64,000 nt of DNA, taken from assembly GCF_025766255.1 (NCBI RefSeq), contig NW_026516666.1:949357-1013356 (forward strand), read 5' to 3'. This document shows, piece by piece, positions 1 through 13,163 of the stretch. Below the pieces are notes generated by a model. That model saw only the letters and a list, made by a program, of their open reading frames with translations. It was not told the origin of the DNA and made no database searches. Origin of the DNA: Zychaea mexicana. Taxonomy: Eukaryota; Mucoromycota; Mucoromycetes; Mucorales; Lichtheimiaceae. Positions within the stretch are counted from its first letter, which is position 1. Each line of letters opens with the position of its first letter. The translations under genes and the position numbers were made by a program.

Positions 1-577
1 CAAGAATCGACGCCGTCGATCATCATCCGAATAGTGTCTTTACCATATGTGATTACTTATAATAGATATCTGCTGCTACTATCACTAATGCTGCTGTTAA
101 TAATACCCCATCATCCTCTACCTCTCAATCCAAACCAATACGTCAATTCTCTTGTTCTCTTTCTCGACGATTCCCGCTTCTCTCCTCTTTCATATACTGA
201 AATTCGTGCATGTGATCCTTCTTTTTTCTCTGGCATAATGGTCAGTCAATTGCAACTGATTCGGCTCTTCGCTTTTACCTAACCATGTATGAATATTGTG
301 CTGATTGTGTCACAGTGGTGGTAGTTAAAGGAGAAGAATCAACGTGAAATCCGCTCCTTTTAATCCGTACACTGAAGACAACAATTGGTGTTGCTGTGTA
401 CATGGTCATTTATTTATGATGATTCTTGAAAGTTCCATCTGTTCCAGAAAGATAATGTGTCTTTCGATCTTTTTCTTACCGGGCCAGGTTTTTCGATTTT
501 TCTGTGCTGCTCCTCTTTTCACTAATCATCAAAACGCACGCGACATTATCGAAACATCGACGGCCATCTCAAGCAAA
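1..577. other. 5' flank without a supported gene
   Basis: Short open frames exist on the plus strand, but they show no splice-consistent continuation and no recognisable motif. The stretch from about 344 to 577 is open in the frame of the downstream membrane-protein gene but has no convincing ATG. It is best read as 5' UTR and promoter of that gene. Confidence 0.5.
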
Positions 578-2316
578 ATGATAGCAGAAGCAACAACAGA
601 ACAGAAAGTGACAGCCGCAAACGTCGACGAATATCTACATAACCACCATCAGCACGACGATTTCTCTCAGCAACAGCAGCACCCACAACAACCAGAGAGT
701 TCCTCATCTTCTTCGTTTCGTGCCAAATCGGAGAGAAGCGATGACTTGGCGCCTATATTACCACAGCAACAAAATACTGCAATTACAACAGAAGGAAGAG
801 ACCACCGAGCGTCGCCATACCATGACGCCCACCATCAACAGACTGCAATGAATAAAGAATCCTCATCTCCAGATTCTTCAAGGTGTGGCATTTATCTGCA
901 AAGTCTTCAAAGCGGCAATAACTGCCATCAGCGTCAAGCAACAGCAGCAGTAAATAATCCTACTATTGCCAATACTACAGCACCATCAACAGCGAGCCAA
1001 TACTCACTGGGGAGCATGTTCACTATCCTATTCGTTCAAGCAGTTACCGTTTCCATACTTGAAGGGTTTCGTGTACATCAAACAGTTTCCCAATCATCCA
1101 AGTGCATTTTATCTCCAGCTGGAGTTGGTGCGTCGTATACCAACTTGATTTACCGTGGCCTTGTCATTGCTATGGCGGTTTACCAGCTACTTTTATGCGT
1201 TGACACACTTAGGCAGCGATTGGCCGCTCAGTTATATGTTCTCATTTTGTTCGGTGGGTACACGTTCAGCATATAGCAACTTGATTGGGGAGTATAAACT
1301 AAACACAATCCGCCCATTCTGCTACATACTACTTGAATGATTTAAACAGGGCTACTATTTGTAATTTTTGTGGGTATTCAAGCCCTAATCCAGAACGAAT
1401 CGTTGGAGGAATGGATGATTGAGCTTGGTTGTGACGACGAACTGGCTCACAGCGTTGCACCGCCATATGAATATGCTATACTGGCGATTGTCGCAGCTTG
1501 CAATCTCGTTTTTCTTGCGTGCTCTATCTGGCTTCATGGACACTTTACGTGGCACTACCACGGTGGGCTCTCCCCTCGTCATCAATTATCGCCATCATCA
1601 TCATCCGAGTGTATTTCTAACAAGCGACTCAAGAAAGCAGCTGTCTCTTTATCGACGCTGTTGGCGCTAATCAAGCTCGACCTCTTTTTTTGCTTCTCCT
1701 TTGCCGCTCAGCTGTCACCTTCGGCACTACTAAATTACTACACTACTACTATGGAAGCTTTATTGGTAGGAGCACTCGGATTTGTTCTTTTCACGATTGC
1801 TTGCTATGCCATTCAACAAGAACGACCTTGGGTATTGGGTATAATGACCGTATTGGCTGCGTTGTCTATCGTATACTTTGTGTTTCGACTTATTACCATC
1901 GCCCAACCACGTTTGACTGGTCAAAATCCCTATCGCGTAAGTTATTATTTCTTACTGTACACACAATGTACCTTGAAACACTAACACATGACAATTGGGC
2001 GTTTTCTTTTTCTACTGTAAAGTTGACAAAGTATAGCTTGGTGTACACGCTCCTCGTTTTGATCATCCTGATAACATTGACCGTGGGTGTGGCAATAATA
2101 AGCACACGCATCATGGTGCAGGGAGTTAAAATATTTTATCGAGGTCCCACGAGTCATGACGATCATCATGATGCTCGTAGCGGTAGTCATAACGGAAATT
2201 CGAGTACTTTGGCGGCTCCAGTACAGGTGACAGCCCAGCAACAACATCTGCAACACTGGAGGGAAAACCAGCAACAGCAACAGCAGACTGCTGGCGATAG
2301 CACGATCCAACAATAA
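578..2316 (+). CDS. multi-pass membrane protein, resembling the fungal UPF0658 Golgi membrane family
   Basis: Three exons are supported: 578-1253, 1350-1936 and 2023-2316, giving 518 residues. Splice phases close exactly: exon 1 ends on the first base of a Gly codon that exon 2 completes. The ATG at 578 is preferred because upstream in-frame sequence lacks one. Residues 1-140 are a low-complexity His/Gln/Ser-rich cytosolic-type tail. A series of about six or seven hydrophobic segments follows, starting at MFTILFVQAVTVSILEGF and ending at LLVLIILITLTVGVAIIS. The C-terminus is again Gln-rich. The pattern of an EGF-like first helix, a tyrosine-rich loop and short connecting loops resembles the fungal UPF0658 Golgi family, but this is from memory of the family and uncertain. 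The third exon could start at 2032 instead, which would drop three residues. Confidence 0.6.
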
Positions 2317-3260
2317 TAAAAGCACTCACATAGGAATGGATTAAACTTTTGCTAGAGAATCGCCTACCACTACAGTATAAATAATAAATTGTATTAATAC
2401 TATAGCTGCTTTTTGTTGTACTTTTTCAAATGACTGTATACAGTAGCAGGATGTTTGCTAAACCATTTTCTAGAGTGTTCAAAAAGAGCTAGATATGATA
2501 TGGTATATTAGCCGGCCAAAAAGGAAACGGGTCTGTTACATAATGCATATCAGCCAGCTGGAGTACAAATATTTCCATGACTCACATAACCTCACCCTCA
2601 ACACAAACATATTCGATCATCACCATTAGTCAGAGATCATATATGCTCGATGCAGTAAAATTATGAGCGTAACAGAGTACTTGTTTGAAATATATGTTGT
2701 CAGTTACAGCAATGATAATGTCCAAGTACGTACACGATAGCTATATCTTTCAGAGCGGCTACTCATAAGTCACCAGTGAAGGCTTCCAAAAAACAGTTCC
2801 AGTAAAGCCATATACAGTTAATTTTGTCGATAACAAAGATCGTGGGAGGAAAGGATACGAAGCTCTCAAGACTGCTTCATAAACAAACCAGTAGTCATTT
2901 CATTATCACAATCTTTGTCGTGATGCTTATAGTAACATTATCTGTCAACATCCCCACCTACTCTGCTTTTCAAACTACTATCATACATACATATACTAGA
3001 CATGTTGTTAACTTTTTAAATTATGAGGCTATAATACTCCTCGGTATGATATGCCATTATATCAGATCTCTGATAGGGTTCTCTACATCTTTTTTTTATG
3101 TGGCGTAAGTGTAAGGTAAACATTAGCTGCTTTGATAGTCGCCTTTCGCTATTGATTGTGGGAATATTTAATAACTCAGCCAACACCTTATTTTTTCACT
3201 CCATCGTCCCGCCTATCCTGGTTTTTCTTTTCTTTTTACTTTTTTTATTGAATCACCAGC
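2317..3260. other. intergenic, no gene seen
   Basis: AT-rich spacer between two co-directional genes. Open frames at 2824-3108 and 3098-3313 are hydrophobic by AT bias and have no homology signal or splice logic. The last 80 bases are a T-rich tract directly before the aminotransferase start and probably belong to its promoter or 5' UTR. Confidence 0.5.
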
Positions 3261-5113
3261 ATGCCATTCCTCCGTGCACAATTCCTCGGACAACGATTTG
3301 CTCAACCCGCTAAGCGATGGAACAGCACTGCTGCCGCTGGCTTGCAGGTACAGACAACAGACAACAACAACAACAAAAAGAGACACGACACCATTCACCC
3401 TGTTCCCCCCTTTCCCAACACCTTTAAACTTATTACGCGAATGAGTCATACCTTCTATCACCAACCAACTCGCATATTTCCTCAAAAAAGAAAAAAAAAT
3501 GACTAAACGTGAAAATTGTTAGGCAAGCCTTTTGCGCGTCACCAAGAATGAAAGTCCCAAGGCATTGGTTGCCAACAAAGACTTGGTCTTTGGTAGAACC
3601 TTCTCGGACCACATGTAAATATATACTTATGTGTGCTCGATTATCCGTAGATGTTACTCATCATTATGATTTATTCATCGTTTAAAGGATTACTGCCGAG
3701 TGGACCGAGGGTAAGGGATGGGATGCCCCCGCAATTCGTCCTTATGACAAGATTTCCCTCGATCCCAGTGCTGTTGTCTTCCACTATGCCTCTGAGGCAA
3801 GTACCACGAAAGAAGTATACATTGGAGAAGCTAGGAAGGCATGACAAAGATGATTAACCTTAACGATGGGTATATAGTGCTTCGAAGGTATGAAGGCCTA
3901 CAAGGATAAGCAGGGCAAGATCCGCTTGTTCCGCCCCGAAATGAACATGGCTAGAATGAACCGTTCTACTGCTCGTATTGCTCTTCCGGTAATTACATAT
4001 ATGAAGAGACAGAGCTAGCTGTTCGATTGGGGGATTGGTTATGGTTATACTGATTATTTGCTCATGTAGCAATTCGAAGGCGAGGAGTTGCTTAAAGTGA
4101 TCGGTGAATACCTCAAGGTCGACGATCGTTGGATCCCCGAGGGCCGGGGTTATTCGCTCTACTTGCGTCCTACCATGATTGGTACTCAAGAATCGCTTGG
4201 TGTCGCTGCTTCGAACCGTGCATTGTTGTTCGTTATCGGTAGCCCTGTGGGTCCTTATTATCCCACTGGTTTCTCGGCTGTGAAACTCAAGGCCACTACT
4301 GAATACGTCCGTGCATGGCCTCGCGGTACCGGTGATTCCAAGATTGGTGGCAACTATGCTCCTGGTAAAATATTCTTCCGGAGGGCTATCTCCCTAAAGT
4401 ATATGATTCGTGTATGGCCTGACGCTAAATGACTCATTAATTATTATCATTAGGTTTGTTGCCTCAATTGCTTGCTGCAAAGAAGGGTTACCAGCAAAAC
4501 TTGTGGTTGTTTGGTGGTAAGATAATATAGATGGAAAATAATGGCAAAATCCCATAGATTCGCATTCTAATCTTTTTTTTTAATTATCGATGTTTAGACG
4601 ACCATCAGCTTACTGAAGTTGGTGCCATGAACTTGTTCGTGTTGTGGAAGAACGAACAGAACGAATTGGAATTGGCCACTCCACCGTTGGATGGCTCGAT
4701 TCTTCCCGGTGTTACCCGTGACTCTATTTTGTCGCTTGCCCGTGAGTGGAACGAATTCAAAGTCACTGAGCGCAAGATGACCATGCCTGAACTCCGTGAT
4801 GCTGTCAAGGATGGTCGTGTGGTCGAAATGTTTGGTGCTGGTACCGCATGCATTGTCACTCCCGTCAAGGCCGTTGAATACATGGGCGAGGTAAACAAAA
4901 AGATAATATACTCTATTATGATCATTACTATGATTTCTCTTACTTGTATATGTAACTAAAACCTTAAAAACTTTTTTCTAGGATCTGAACATTCCTCTTG
5001 ATCCCAACGACTCTACCTCGCAGGCTGGACCTATCACTAAGCGTATTAACGAAGCCATCATGGATATTCAATACGGTGAAGTCGAACATCCCTGGTCGGT
5101 TGTTGTCAACTAG
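3261..5113 (+). CDS. BAT1: branched-chain amino acid aminotransferase, probably mitochondrial
   Basis: Fold-type IV PLP enzyme that transfers the amino group of Leu, Ile and Val to 2-oxoglutarate. Eight exons: 3261-3347, 3523-3614, 3688-3796, 3878-3988, 4070-4364, 4454-4516, 4598-4890 and 4982-5113; 393 residues, all phases closing. The first exon encodes an Arg/Ala/Ser-rich, acid-free N-terminus ([20 protein letters not shown]), as expected for a mitochondrial presequence. Family landmarks are [18 protein letters not shown], the [14 protein letters not shown] block with the PLP lysine at about K224, [16 protein letters not shown], and [13 protein letters not shown]. Intron 3 starts with GCAAGT rather than GT (GAG|GCAAGT...ATAG|TGC); the conserved FEG motif directly after it fixes that junction. 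The protein is complete. Confidence 0.95.
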
Positions 5114-5702
5114 ATTTCTTGCTCATAACATCTTTTTTAAAGTATCATAATCATTATCATCTTTTTTCATGGTCCTGTATCGTTTCTTCTACACATCTCT
5201 CTTTAGAGTGTATCTATCAGTCACTACTTTGTCTTATTTATATCACGGAATGATAGAATTCAATACAACTAACTTGAAATTTATTGCATGAGGTTGTCAG
5301 ATACATGATGATAGTGTATCTGTGTAAACATCAGTTTTCATTGATTATTCGCTTTCTTTATTCGATATACTGTGTTGTTTTTTTCCACTGATTACTTTAG
5401 TTATACATATGATATTGCTAGGTACAAACAAGCCTACATAGCAGTACTACATACGAATTCAAATGAAAAAGCAATGGTGCTTTTAGAATGGGGATGGTAA
5501 TAAAGGTAGTAGTATTGATACTTTTATATTAGACGAGTAATCTGTTTGTACTAGAAGTGCTTGATGGTTTTGACATTTATAAAGCTTAGTACGATGGAAG
5601 ATGCGGGGGTTAGTGCGAAAAGAAAGTCAAACAGCGAATGAAACGTGTGTAAACAAAGGAAAGAGGGGGAAGGTTGATTTTTTTGACGAATAAGTTGCGT
5701 GA
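5114..5702. other. convergent 3' spacer
   Basis: Lies between the stop codons of the convergent aminotransferase (+) and PNUTS-like (-) genes. It is AT-rich with T-runs that could serve 3'-end formation for either transcript. No reading frame or RNA gene was recognised. Confidence 0.5.
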
Positions 5703-8700
5703 TTAAATGTCGTGACTGTAATTACATCGATCGCCAAAAAGACAGCCTTTTTTAGTGTTCAGGTATCTACAACGCGCTCTTCCGCGTGGAGGCCGGGATG
5801 GTCGATTATTGCCGTTGTGTTGGTCACTCCTACCGGCGCCGGCACCGCCACGCGAAGACCGATGCGGATGATGGTGGTTTCTATAATTTTGTAATGATTG
5901 ATACGTCTGGTTAATAACCTAACGATGACCGAAAACTCTTCCATTTTTTGCCCGTTGTTTTGATTATTTTGTTATTCATCTATACCACACTCATTCAACC
6001 CTCCACATCACTTTACTCTTCCTCGTCTCTTCCCATGCACACACTCCTCCAAAATGAGGTTCTGTTGTGGTCTTACTACTTACCCACGAGAAGGATTCGT
6101 TGAATGATTAATATTATTATTGTTATTATGGTGTTTACTTGGTTGTGTCGGTGGTTGGTTTTTGAGATCATGTTGATAGTACTGATGTTGTCGCTGCGAA
6201 GGTACTTGGTGTTGAGGTACAGCTAGTTGTTCTTGTTGTTGTTGTGTTGGTGTCATAGAAGAAGTAGATGCAGAGGCTCCGGTTTGAGAGGCAACTGCAT
6301 TCAAAATACCTTGCAAATCCAAGTAGTCAAGATTTGGGTATTCTTTTGACGACGATGACGACATAGGAGCGATGGGAACAGATGCACTATCATCCACTGT
6401 TGTTGCACTGTAACCCTTGTTGTTCTCCGGTATAGAATCATCCATTTCATCATTGTAACATTCTTCGGATGTTGCGTCTCCGTAATTAGCCAAGTCTTCC
6501 AATGGAATTATTTTAACACCAATATCATTCTCACAACCAGGACTGTCAGGTTCTTCAGGTGTAGGTGGTATTTCATCTATGCTTCGATAGACAGTAGGTG
6601 GCGTAATTGCTTCAAGCTGTCGTTGATAATTAGATTCTTCTGTATAGATCATGCCTGCGCGTCTACAGTCTTGTGCCAGGAGTAAGCGCGGTGGGCATTG
6701 CCAGTTTTCTAGCGTAGGATGTGATTTTGTTGGAAGACCATTATGCTGATTTGAAATTTCGGGGCCTTGTTCATTTTCTCGATCATCGACAATTAATCCG
6801 TCTGGATGATCGGAGGTCTACTCGATAAAACCCATGTTAATAAAAAAGTGATTTCTTTTATGATTTGTCGTTTGATATAATCATAGTGTTTACCTCCCAA
6901 GTATTCTTTGCATAATAACGGACTTGAACCAAAACATGGTCGCTCTTAAAATTAACCGATTTTTTCTTTTTGGGGCTACTTGGAGTCTTCAAAGGCAGAC
7001 CATTGGGACTTGAATCACTCAAACTTGGCACCATAGGAGCAGTGTGAAAAGTAGAAGATGTACTATTTTGTTGGCCAATTTCAATTAACGGAGATCGAGT
7101 GTGCGCAGTAACAGGAACATCTCTACTAATTCGCCTACTGCCATACCTCGTCGTTGTTGCTGTTGATGACGACGTTGATGATGATGATAGTGGTGAGGAT
7201 TCCACAAGGAACGACTCCTCGCGACGCAGATTGGATAGCTTTGAAGAGCCACTGTTTGTATGACTACCGTTGTTTAACATATTGAATAAGCCGTAATTAA
7301 CTTGAGCTTGTGGTTTAGACAATGATGGTTTGGCTGGTGGTTCAGCAGAGATAGCTAACCGTACTGCTTTCTTCGCTGGGCTGTTAATCTAATAGAGTTG
7401 GTACGGCAGATTCATCAATATAAACATTTCTTTTCCTTTTGGTCGCGAATAGTTCAGACTTACTGTCGTTGCTAAGTAGGAACGAAAAAAAGAAGATAAG
7501 TTAGCTCATTATCAAGTCTAATTGAGATCAATCTACTTACTGTACTAGTGGATACTTACGAGGTGATTTGCGCTTCTCGGCAACGGAGGAACCCAAAGGA
7601 ACTATAGACGGTGGAAATGACGGCGGTGATTCTGAATCACGAATGCTTTCTGTATTTGGGTCACTTCTAGCCGAGCGTTCTATGTATTTTGAAGAATCAT
7701 GTTGATGACTTATTAGTAAAAGCAACGCATAACCCACTGGTGTAACTCAATCAATGTTCTTTCCACAATAATTGTTTCCTCTCTCTCATATAGATGAGTC
7801 TATTAAACATACGGTGGTTGTGTTGGTCGCTCCATTTGTTCATCAGTTGGATTGTTTGTGACAGCAACTCTTCTTTGTCTATACATTTATAGAATATGGA
7901 TAGCAGTGAACAAAGAGTTAGTGAATATCTTTGAAATTGAAATGACAGTGACCGTACTACATACCGTTACTCTTGCATTTCTCTTTAAGGACCTTGATAG
8001 CTCTTCCGAGCTTGTAATCAATTAATGTTTGGGGGCTTAGAGGCAGGTGGTTTAAAATTTGGACCATTTTTCCAAGGATGACCCAATCCCGTTCTCTGAG
8101 GGCGCATTTGATCCATTCATGATAGTTGCGACAGGCTTTCGGGGATGCAGCAAGGCTACCAATACAGAAAAGCACAAAAGTCAGTGACCAGCGAGATAAG
8201 ATATAGTGCACACACAGAGATGCATTGACAGTAATACATACGCTTTGAGAACGTCTTGGTTGTTGGTGTGTAAGATCACATCCAGTAGTCTGCTTCGCAG
8301 ATGCGGCAGTTCCTCAGTAGCCATCACATCAATAAGTTCGTTTTTGCGAGATATAGTTTCGATTGCACCTTGATCGCCAACAGTATGTAGAAAGTTCAGA
8401 GTGCGTTCAACACCATTGTTGTCATTGATATCACTGCTTGTTGGCACGGTCTGTTGCTGTTGTGCTTGCACTTGGCCGGTATCTGCGAAACAACAAAAAT
8501 ATACATCCACATGTAAGTTTTTATTTTTCATCCTCTTTCTTTTTCATGCACACAATGCTTTCCAAAAAAAAATACACAAAAAGCAAGTCTCTCAAATAGG
8601 GTTCTCAACGTAATTTGCGGTTACGTTGTTGTGCAGGTCAATTTCTGTAATATGCGCGTTGTATACAATTTATACACATGCACACATCACACACGATCTC

Positions 8701-9262
8701 GTTGGCGCACACAAGGGGGGTTTCGTATTTACGCACACCACACATGTTTACACATTCTCCACCCAGGCTTCCCCATTTCACGCAAATGCGAGAAACATGG
8801 TAAAAAAACAAAAAAAAAAAAAGATCACAAAAAGATTTTTTGCCGCCATTTTCTTTTTTGCTTTATATCTTTTTTTTCTTTTCTTTTTCCAAACCAAGAA
8901 AAGAGAAAGAAAAGAGAAAGCGTGTTTTTGGGCAGAAGAAATTAGGCATTGGGCTCACTTTTGTGAGATTTGGCGTCTTTTTTTTTCTTTTTCTTTCTTT
9001 CTTTCTTTTTCTCTCTGTGCGTTTCCTCTCAAATGAAAGAGGGTTATTGTTAACTTGCTTTCTCTGGATTGTTTTTTTTTAGAAAGAGGCCAGAATCGCT
9101 GAAGTGTTAAAAAAAAGCCGGCAGTGCGAAAGAAAGAGAGAGAGAGAGAGAGCGAGAAAGAAGAGCTATAAAGAGGGACAATAAAGAAAGAGAAAACCAA
9201 GTTTGGCTTTGTAGCCTACCTGCTAGTGCAGTTGTTGGTGCTGTTCCCAAAGACAATGACAT
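5703..9262 (-). CDS. PPP1R10: PNUTS/PPP1R10-like nuclear PP1 regulatory subunit
   Basis: Nuclear targeting subunit of protein phosphatase 1 that in animals acts on Pol II termination. Nine exons: 9262-9220, 8482-8242, 8155-7965, 7872-7813, 7736-7560, 7471-7464, 7388-6894, 6817-6084 and 5880-5703; 708 residues. Three family marks occur in the expected order. A TFIIS N-terminal/LW domain covers about residues 75-175 (RDWVILGKMVQILNHLPLSP). An RVxF-type PP1-docking motif KSVNF sits at 383-387 in the context KKKKSVNFKSDHVLVQVRYY. A C-terminal CCCH finger has C687-x8-C-x5-C-x3-H706, preceded by an Arg/Gly-rich stretch. The final exon is read in a different frame from the longest local open frame. 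Exon 6 is only 8 nt. Intron 1 is about 740 nt, far longer than the others. The exon 4/5 boundary is the least certain. Confidence 0.85.
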
Positions 9263-9540
9263 TTTGAGAATGAGAAGAAAAAAGATGTAGTAAAAGAAAA
9301 TGGTTTTTTTTTTCTACCAGTGGGCTCTCAAAAAAGGTGTGATTTTATATTCAGTTGCCGCAGCAACTGTTTCTGATTGGTCAGCGAGAATGGGTCGCGT
9401 GGACCGATTGTGTAACGTGTTGCCCAATACAGTATGTAGCAGGTTGGTACCATATCCGATAACGAGTACTGTGTTTATTGTGATCGTACGGGAGAAAGAG
9501 TCACATACTTTTGCACTATCAAATGGGGCCCCCTTCTTAC

Positions 9541-12500
9541 TCAATGCATGCGACGCGGATCGTTCTCATACTCGTCCAGCGCCTCCCCTTCTTCTGCACT
9601 TGACCGCTGGCCATCCGCAGGATTATCAAAGGTCTCATCATGATGCGAAGACACGTGTCTCTGTAACAAACAGCAGCAGGTAAGCATGTTTGTTTTGCTT
9701 CAAACGACAAGTGCAGAGCTTACCCTTTTCTTTCGTCTTCTTGATCGTTCTTCGTCACTGTAACCACCGTGGTCACTATCACGATCTGAACCCGCCCGCT
9801 GCCTCGAGTAGTGTTTACTGTTGCCGTTGTATCGTCGGGAACCATGATGTTTTGAGTAGCCACCACCAGTGTATTCTTCATCATCCTTGATCATGCCTTC
9901 TTCTTCTTCATCGTCTTGTTCTGCATGTTTTTCCTAGATGTATAGTGTATACCTTCTTCTAATCATCTGTTCTTCGACTCGCCGTTATCATCTCAACGAG
10001 ATGGTCTTAGCAACATACCTTCAATCGCTTGATGAATTTCTCATATGCCTCTATGCAATGTTGCTCATTTTCAATAGCTTGATATTCGGGAAGATTTTCG
10101 ATACGTGGACGCACTGTTTCCCATGAATCATCTACACCGATTGCTGGATCCAGATATTTCATGGCATGACGCAGGGCATCCATCTTCTTTTTCATCTTTT
10201 TCTCTTGTCGACGCTTCTCATCCTTAAGCCGCTGCGCTGCTTTGTTTTGTAACTAGTAGAAAGGTTCACGTTAGTCATGCATACGACTGCAACATAAACA
10301 GTGCCAACTTACGTGATCAAAGATGATCTTGATATTGGCTTCTTTTGTACGGTCCATAACATCATGACTGCGTTTAAGTACTTCCTGATAATCTTCAAAC
10401 GATGTATCAAGCGTGACCTCAAAGTCAAGGTCCTAACAGAAAGGAGAGGTTGGTTTGATTGGTCAGCTTTTACAATGAACACTACACTATTCCTTTTTGT
10501 TTTTTACCTTGAGTCCATCATATATCAGCCGCTTGTCGTGATACAATTTTTCATCCAGATCATCAAGCATATCGCAAAAGAGGTCAAATGGAGTCGAGTC
10601 AGGGATACCCAGCAAGTGTGTGTATCTCGGATCCTCTTTGATTTGTGGATATATTTCTTTCCATAACGACCGTGCTGTAATCGCACCGTTTCGCTCGAGT
10701 TCCACCAGCAAATTCTAAAGGGAAAAAGATCGTAATGAGTATTTATATATACTAAACCCTACACTCTAACACCGATTGAATTAATCAAATATGTCCCCGC
10801 CCCACTTCTTTTTTAATTTTTTTACCTTGAACCCTTCTCGTGCACGACGTTCCGCTCGCCTTCGATCCCGCATATTACGGTTAAGTTCCTCCAAGGGCGC
10901 CTCCCACAACATCTTACTGTGTTCTTCAAAGACGGTCAAGAAATCCAACATATCCATGGCCTCAAACGCCTTTGGATCCTCCTCAAACGTGGGATGCTTT
11001 GTATACAATCCCTGTGCATCTTTCCATTGGGTCTCGTACGTGATTTCAGGGATCTGGCGCAGCAATTCGGCAAACTGTTCCATGTTGATCTTGCGAAGCT
11101 CGCGTAACCGTTCCTTTTCCCTCCGTTGAAGTCCATGCACAAACTCTTCAAAGTATAATTCCCGTTGGGTTTCGGATTTGATCTGCTGGTATGCTGGCTG
11201 GTTGTTGAAATATTTGACCACGGAATGATAGCGCGAGTACGGTTTAATTTCTTTGGTGTTTTCAAGCATGTGGAAATAGACAACGCGTTGTTTGGATTCT
11301 TTCTCTTCGCGAAGTTCCTAAAAGAACAAAATAACGTTGCATGAGCATACATACACAACATCCCGGGTTCAATTGCTTGCTCGTATCTCATCAACAGTTG
11401 TTTACCCTTTCACGCTTAGCCTCTCGATCAATATATGTATGAAACGCTGCCTTTCGCTCACCGGGAGTCTTTAATGCACGATACATGGGGTGTGTGATAA
11501 TTTCAGGCATAGTCTGTTCCCACGTCCAATCTGTTCTGACACCCTAATTTTTTTTTGGGGTAGAACAGTAAGTTCAAATGTAGCCATGGTGATGAAAGCT
11601 ATACCAACACCAACTTACTGTTTCCTTTAAAAGTTTGAAGAATGCTTTTTCTGCTTCTTCCTTTGTTGGGAATTCGGGAACAGGGACCTGTGAAAGTAAT
11701 GCGGCACTTGGTGGTGGCTGTCGGTACTTGTGTTGTCTAGTTTCGTTCATATCCGGTCGTACATTATGCGAGACATTTGATGGCCCACCGGGTGCAGCCA
11801 TGGCAGAAGGACCGCCAGCAGCGTTAGCAGCAGCAGCAGTAGCAATGCCAGCAGGAGGAAGAGGACGGCCCATATGCATATGAGGTGCTGACATATGGGG
11901 TGCTAGGATGTGTGGTGTCGGCACGTGTGGTGCAGGTTGTGGCTGTGGCTGCGGTCGTGGTTGAACTTGTGGCGGTGGAGGCGTAGGTCTTTGGCTATTA
12001 TTATCATATAGAAAGAACAACATAATCCATATGCATGCAACAAGAATATAGAAAATCGCGGGTTTAACTCTATCTTTCAAATAACACACCCTCGTCCTTT
12101 CTCCTTGTCAAATGTATAAACTTACGCTTCCTTTACAGCTCGTTCTTTCGCCTCTTCTGCCTTTTCCTTGAGCTCTAATAAACATCAATACAATGGATTA
12201 GACACTGATCCATCATATGCACGCAGCCTTGCAGACATAGGATTAGTCAAAGGTGGCGTCACATACCTTTATATTCATCAGGGATAGTCCACTTTGATTC
12301 CTTTGTTTGCGAATGACTGTAATACGTCTTGCCCTCGGGCGTTTTGTATTCCTTCCAAGGACAATTCATCAATGCCTTCTCTTCTGGAGTCAATAGCTCC
12401 TCTGGTTTTTCCCACGTACTCTTTCGCGTTATTGTGTTAAACCAATACTTGCGTCCTTCAGCGTTTTGATGTTCCTTCCATAATTGCTATGTAAGAAAAA

Positions 12501-12862
12501 ACCAATTGTGACATTTGAGTATACTTCTTTTTAAAGATTGTAATATGGAAAAGATTCTTCCAATCGAACTTGACGATACGTTACAGCAGGGGGAGGTGAT
12601 GGTACCATGCCATCATTCACGACGCCGTGAGCAGGAGGCATAGGTCGTGGAGGTCTTTGCCAAGGTGACGATGTCGCAGACGATGGATGAATGCCCGGTG
12701 GTGGTGGACTGCCCTGAAATCCAGGTGCCTTTGTTTTTTTTGGAGGGGGGGAACAAACATGCAAGCATTGTATGATAAGTAAATCAAAACAAAAAGAGAG
12801 CCGTAGCATAAGCAGATCAATAAACTGGCAAGACTTACAGAAGTAGGAGGAGGCCGATACAT
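9541..12862 (-). CDS. PRP40: pre-mRNA-processing factor PRP40 (U1 snRNP; WW and FF domains)
   Basis: U1 snRNP-associated splicing factor that helps bridge the 5' splice site and branch point. Twelve exons: 12862-12839, 12728-12585, 12486-12267, 12174-12126, 11994-11619, 11543-11406, 11317-10826, 10714-10508, 10432-10313, 10252-10019, 9933-9724 and 9660-9541; 777 residues. A Pro-rich N-terminus leads to two WW domains at about residues 57-86 ([20 protein letters not shown]) and 98-127 ([20 protein letters not shown]). A Pro/Gln/Ala-rich linker follows, then a run of FF domains beginning at [18 protein letters not shown] and continuing through [20 protein letters not shown] and [20 protein letters not shown]. 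The C-terminus is basic and Ser/Arg-rich. Every phase closes. The domain order and length match PRP40/PRPF40. Confidence 0.93.
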
Positions 12863-13083
12863 TTGGGAAAAGTGTTAATGATTCGGAACGGATCGTTCAA
12901 ACAGCTCAGTTTTTTTTATACAACAGCAAAAGGGCTCTGGCTGCAGACAACCACAGATTTTGGTGTGCCGCTCGGACTTTTGTTATATCGGGAAGCGATG
13001 AAGTTGACCACAAAACAATAAGGCAGTACATAAAGTTCGCTTTTAAAAGAGTGGTAAGAGATGCACATGCAGATTTTTAATTA

Positions 13084-13105
13084 AGAGAGAGAGAGAGAGA
13101 GAGAG
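13084..13105. repeat. (GA)n tract upstream of PRP40
   Basis: Perfect GA dinucleotide tract of about 22 bases in the 300-base spacer between the COX15 stop and the PRP40 start. It lies about 220 bases upstream of the PRP40 ATG. Confidence 0.9.
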
Positions 13106-13163
13106 GTGAGGATATATAAATACAGTAGAGATTATAGATGATGGTTAAATTAAAAGCTTCTAT

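Noticed and set aside
8626..9036. Phe/Ser/Lys-rich open frames on the plus strand
   Set aside because: They lie in PNUTS intron 1 and arise from T-rich and TTTC-type low-complexity sequence; no start context, splice logic or homology.
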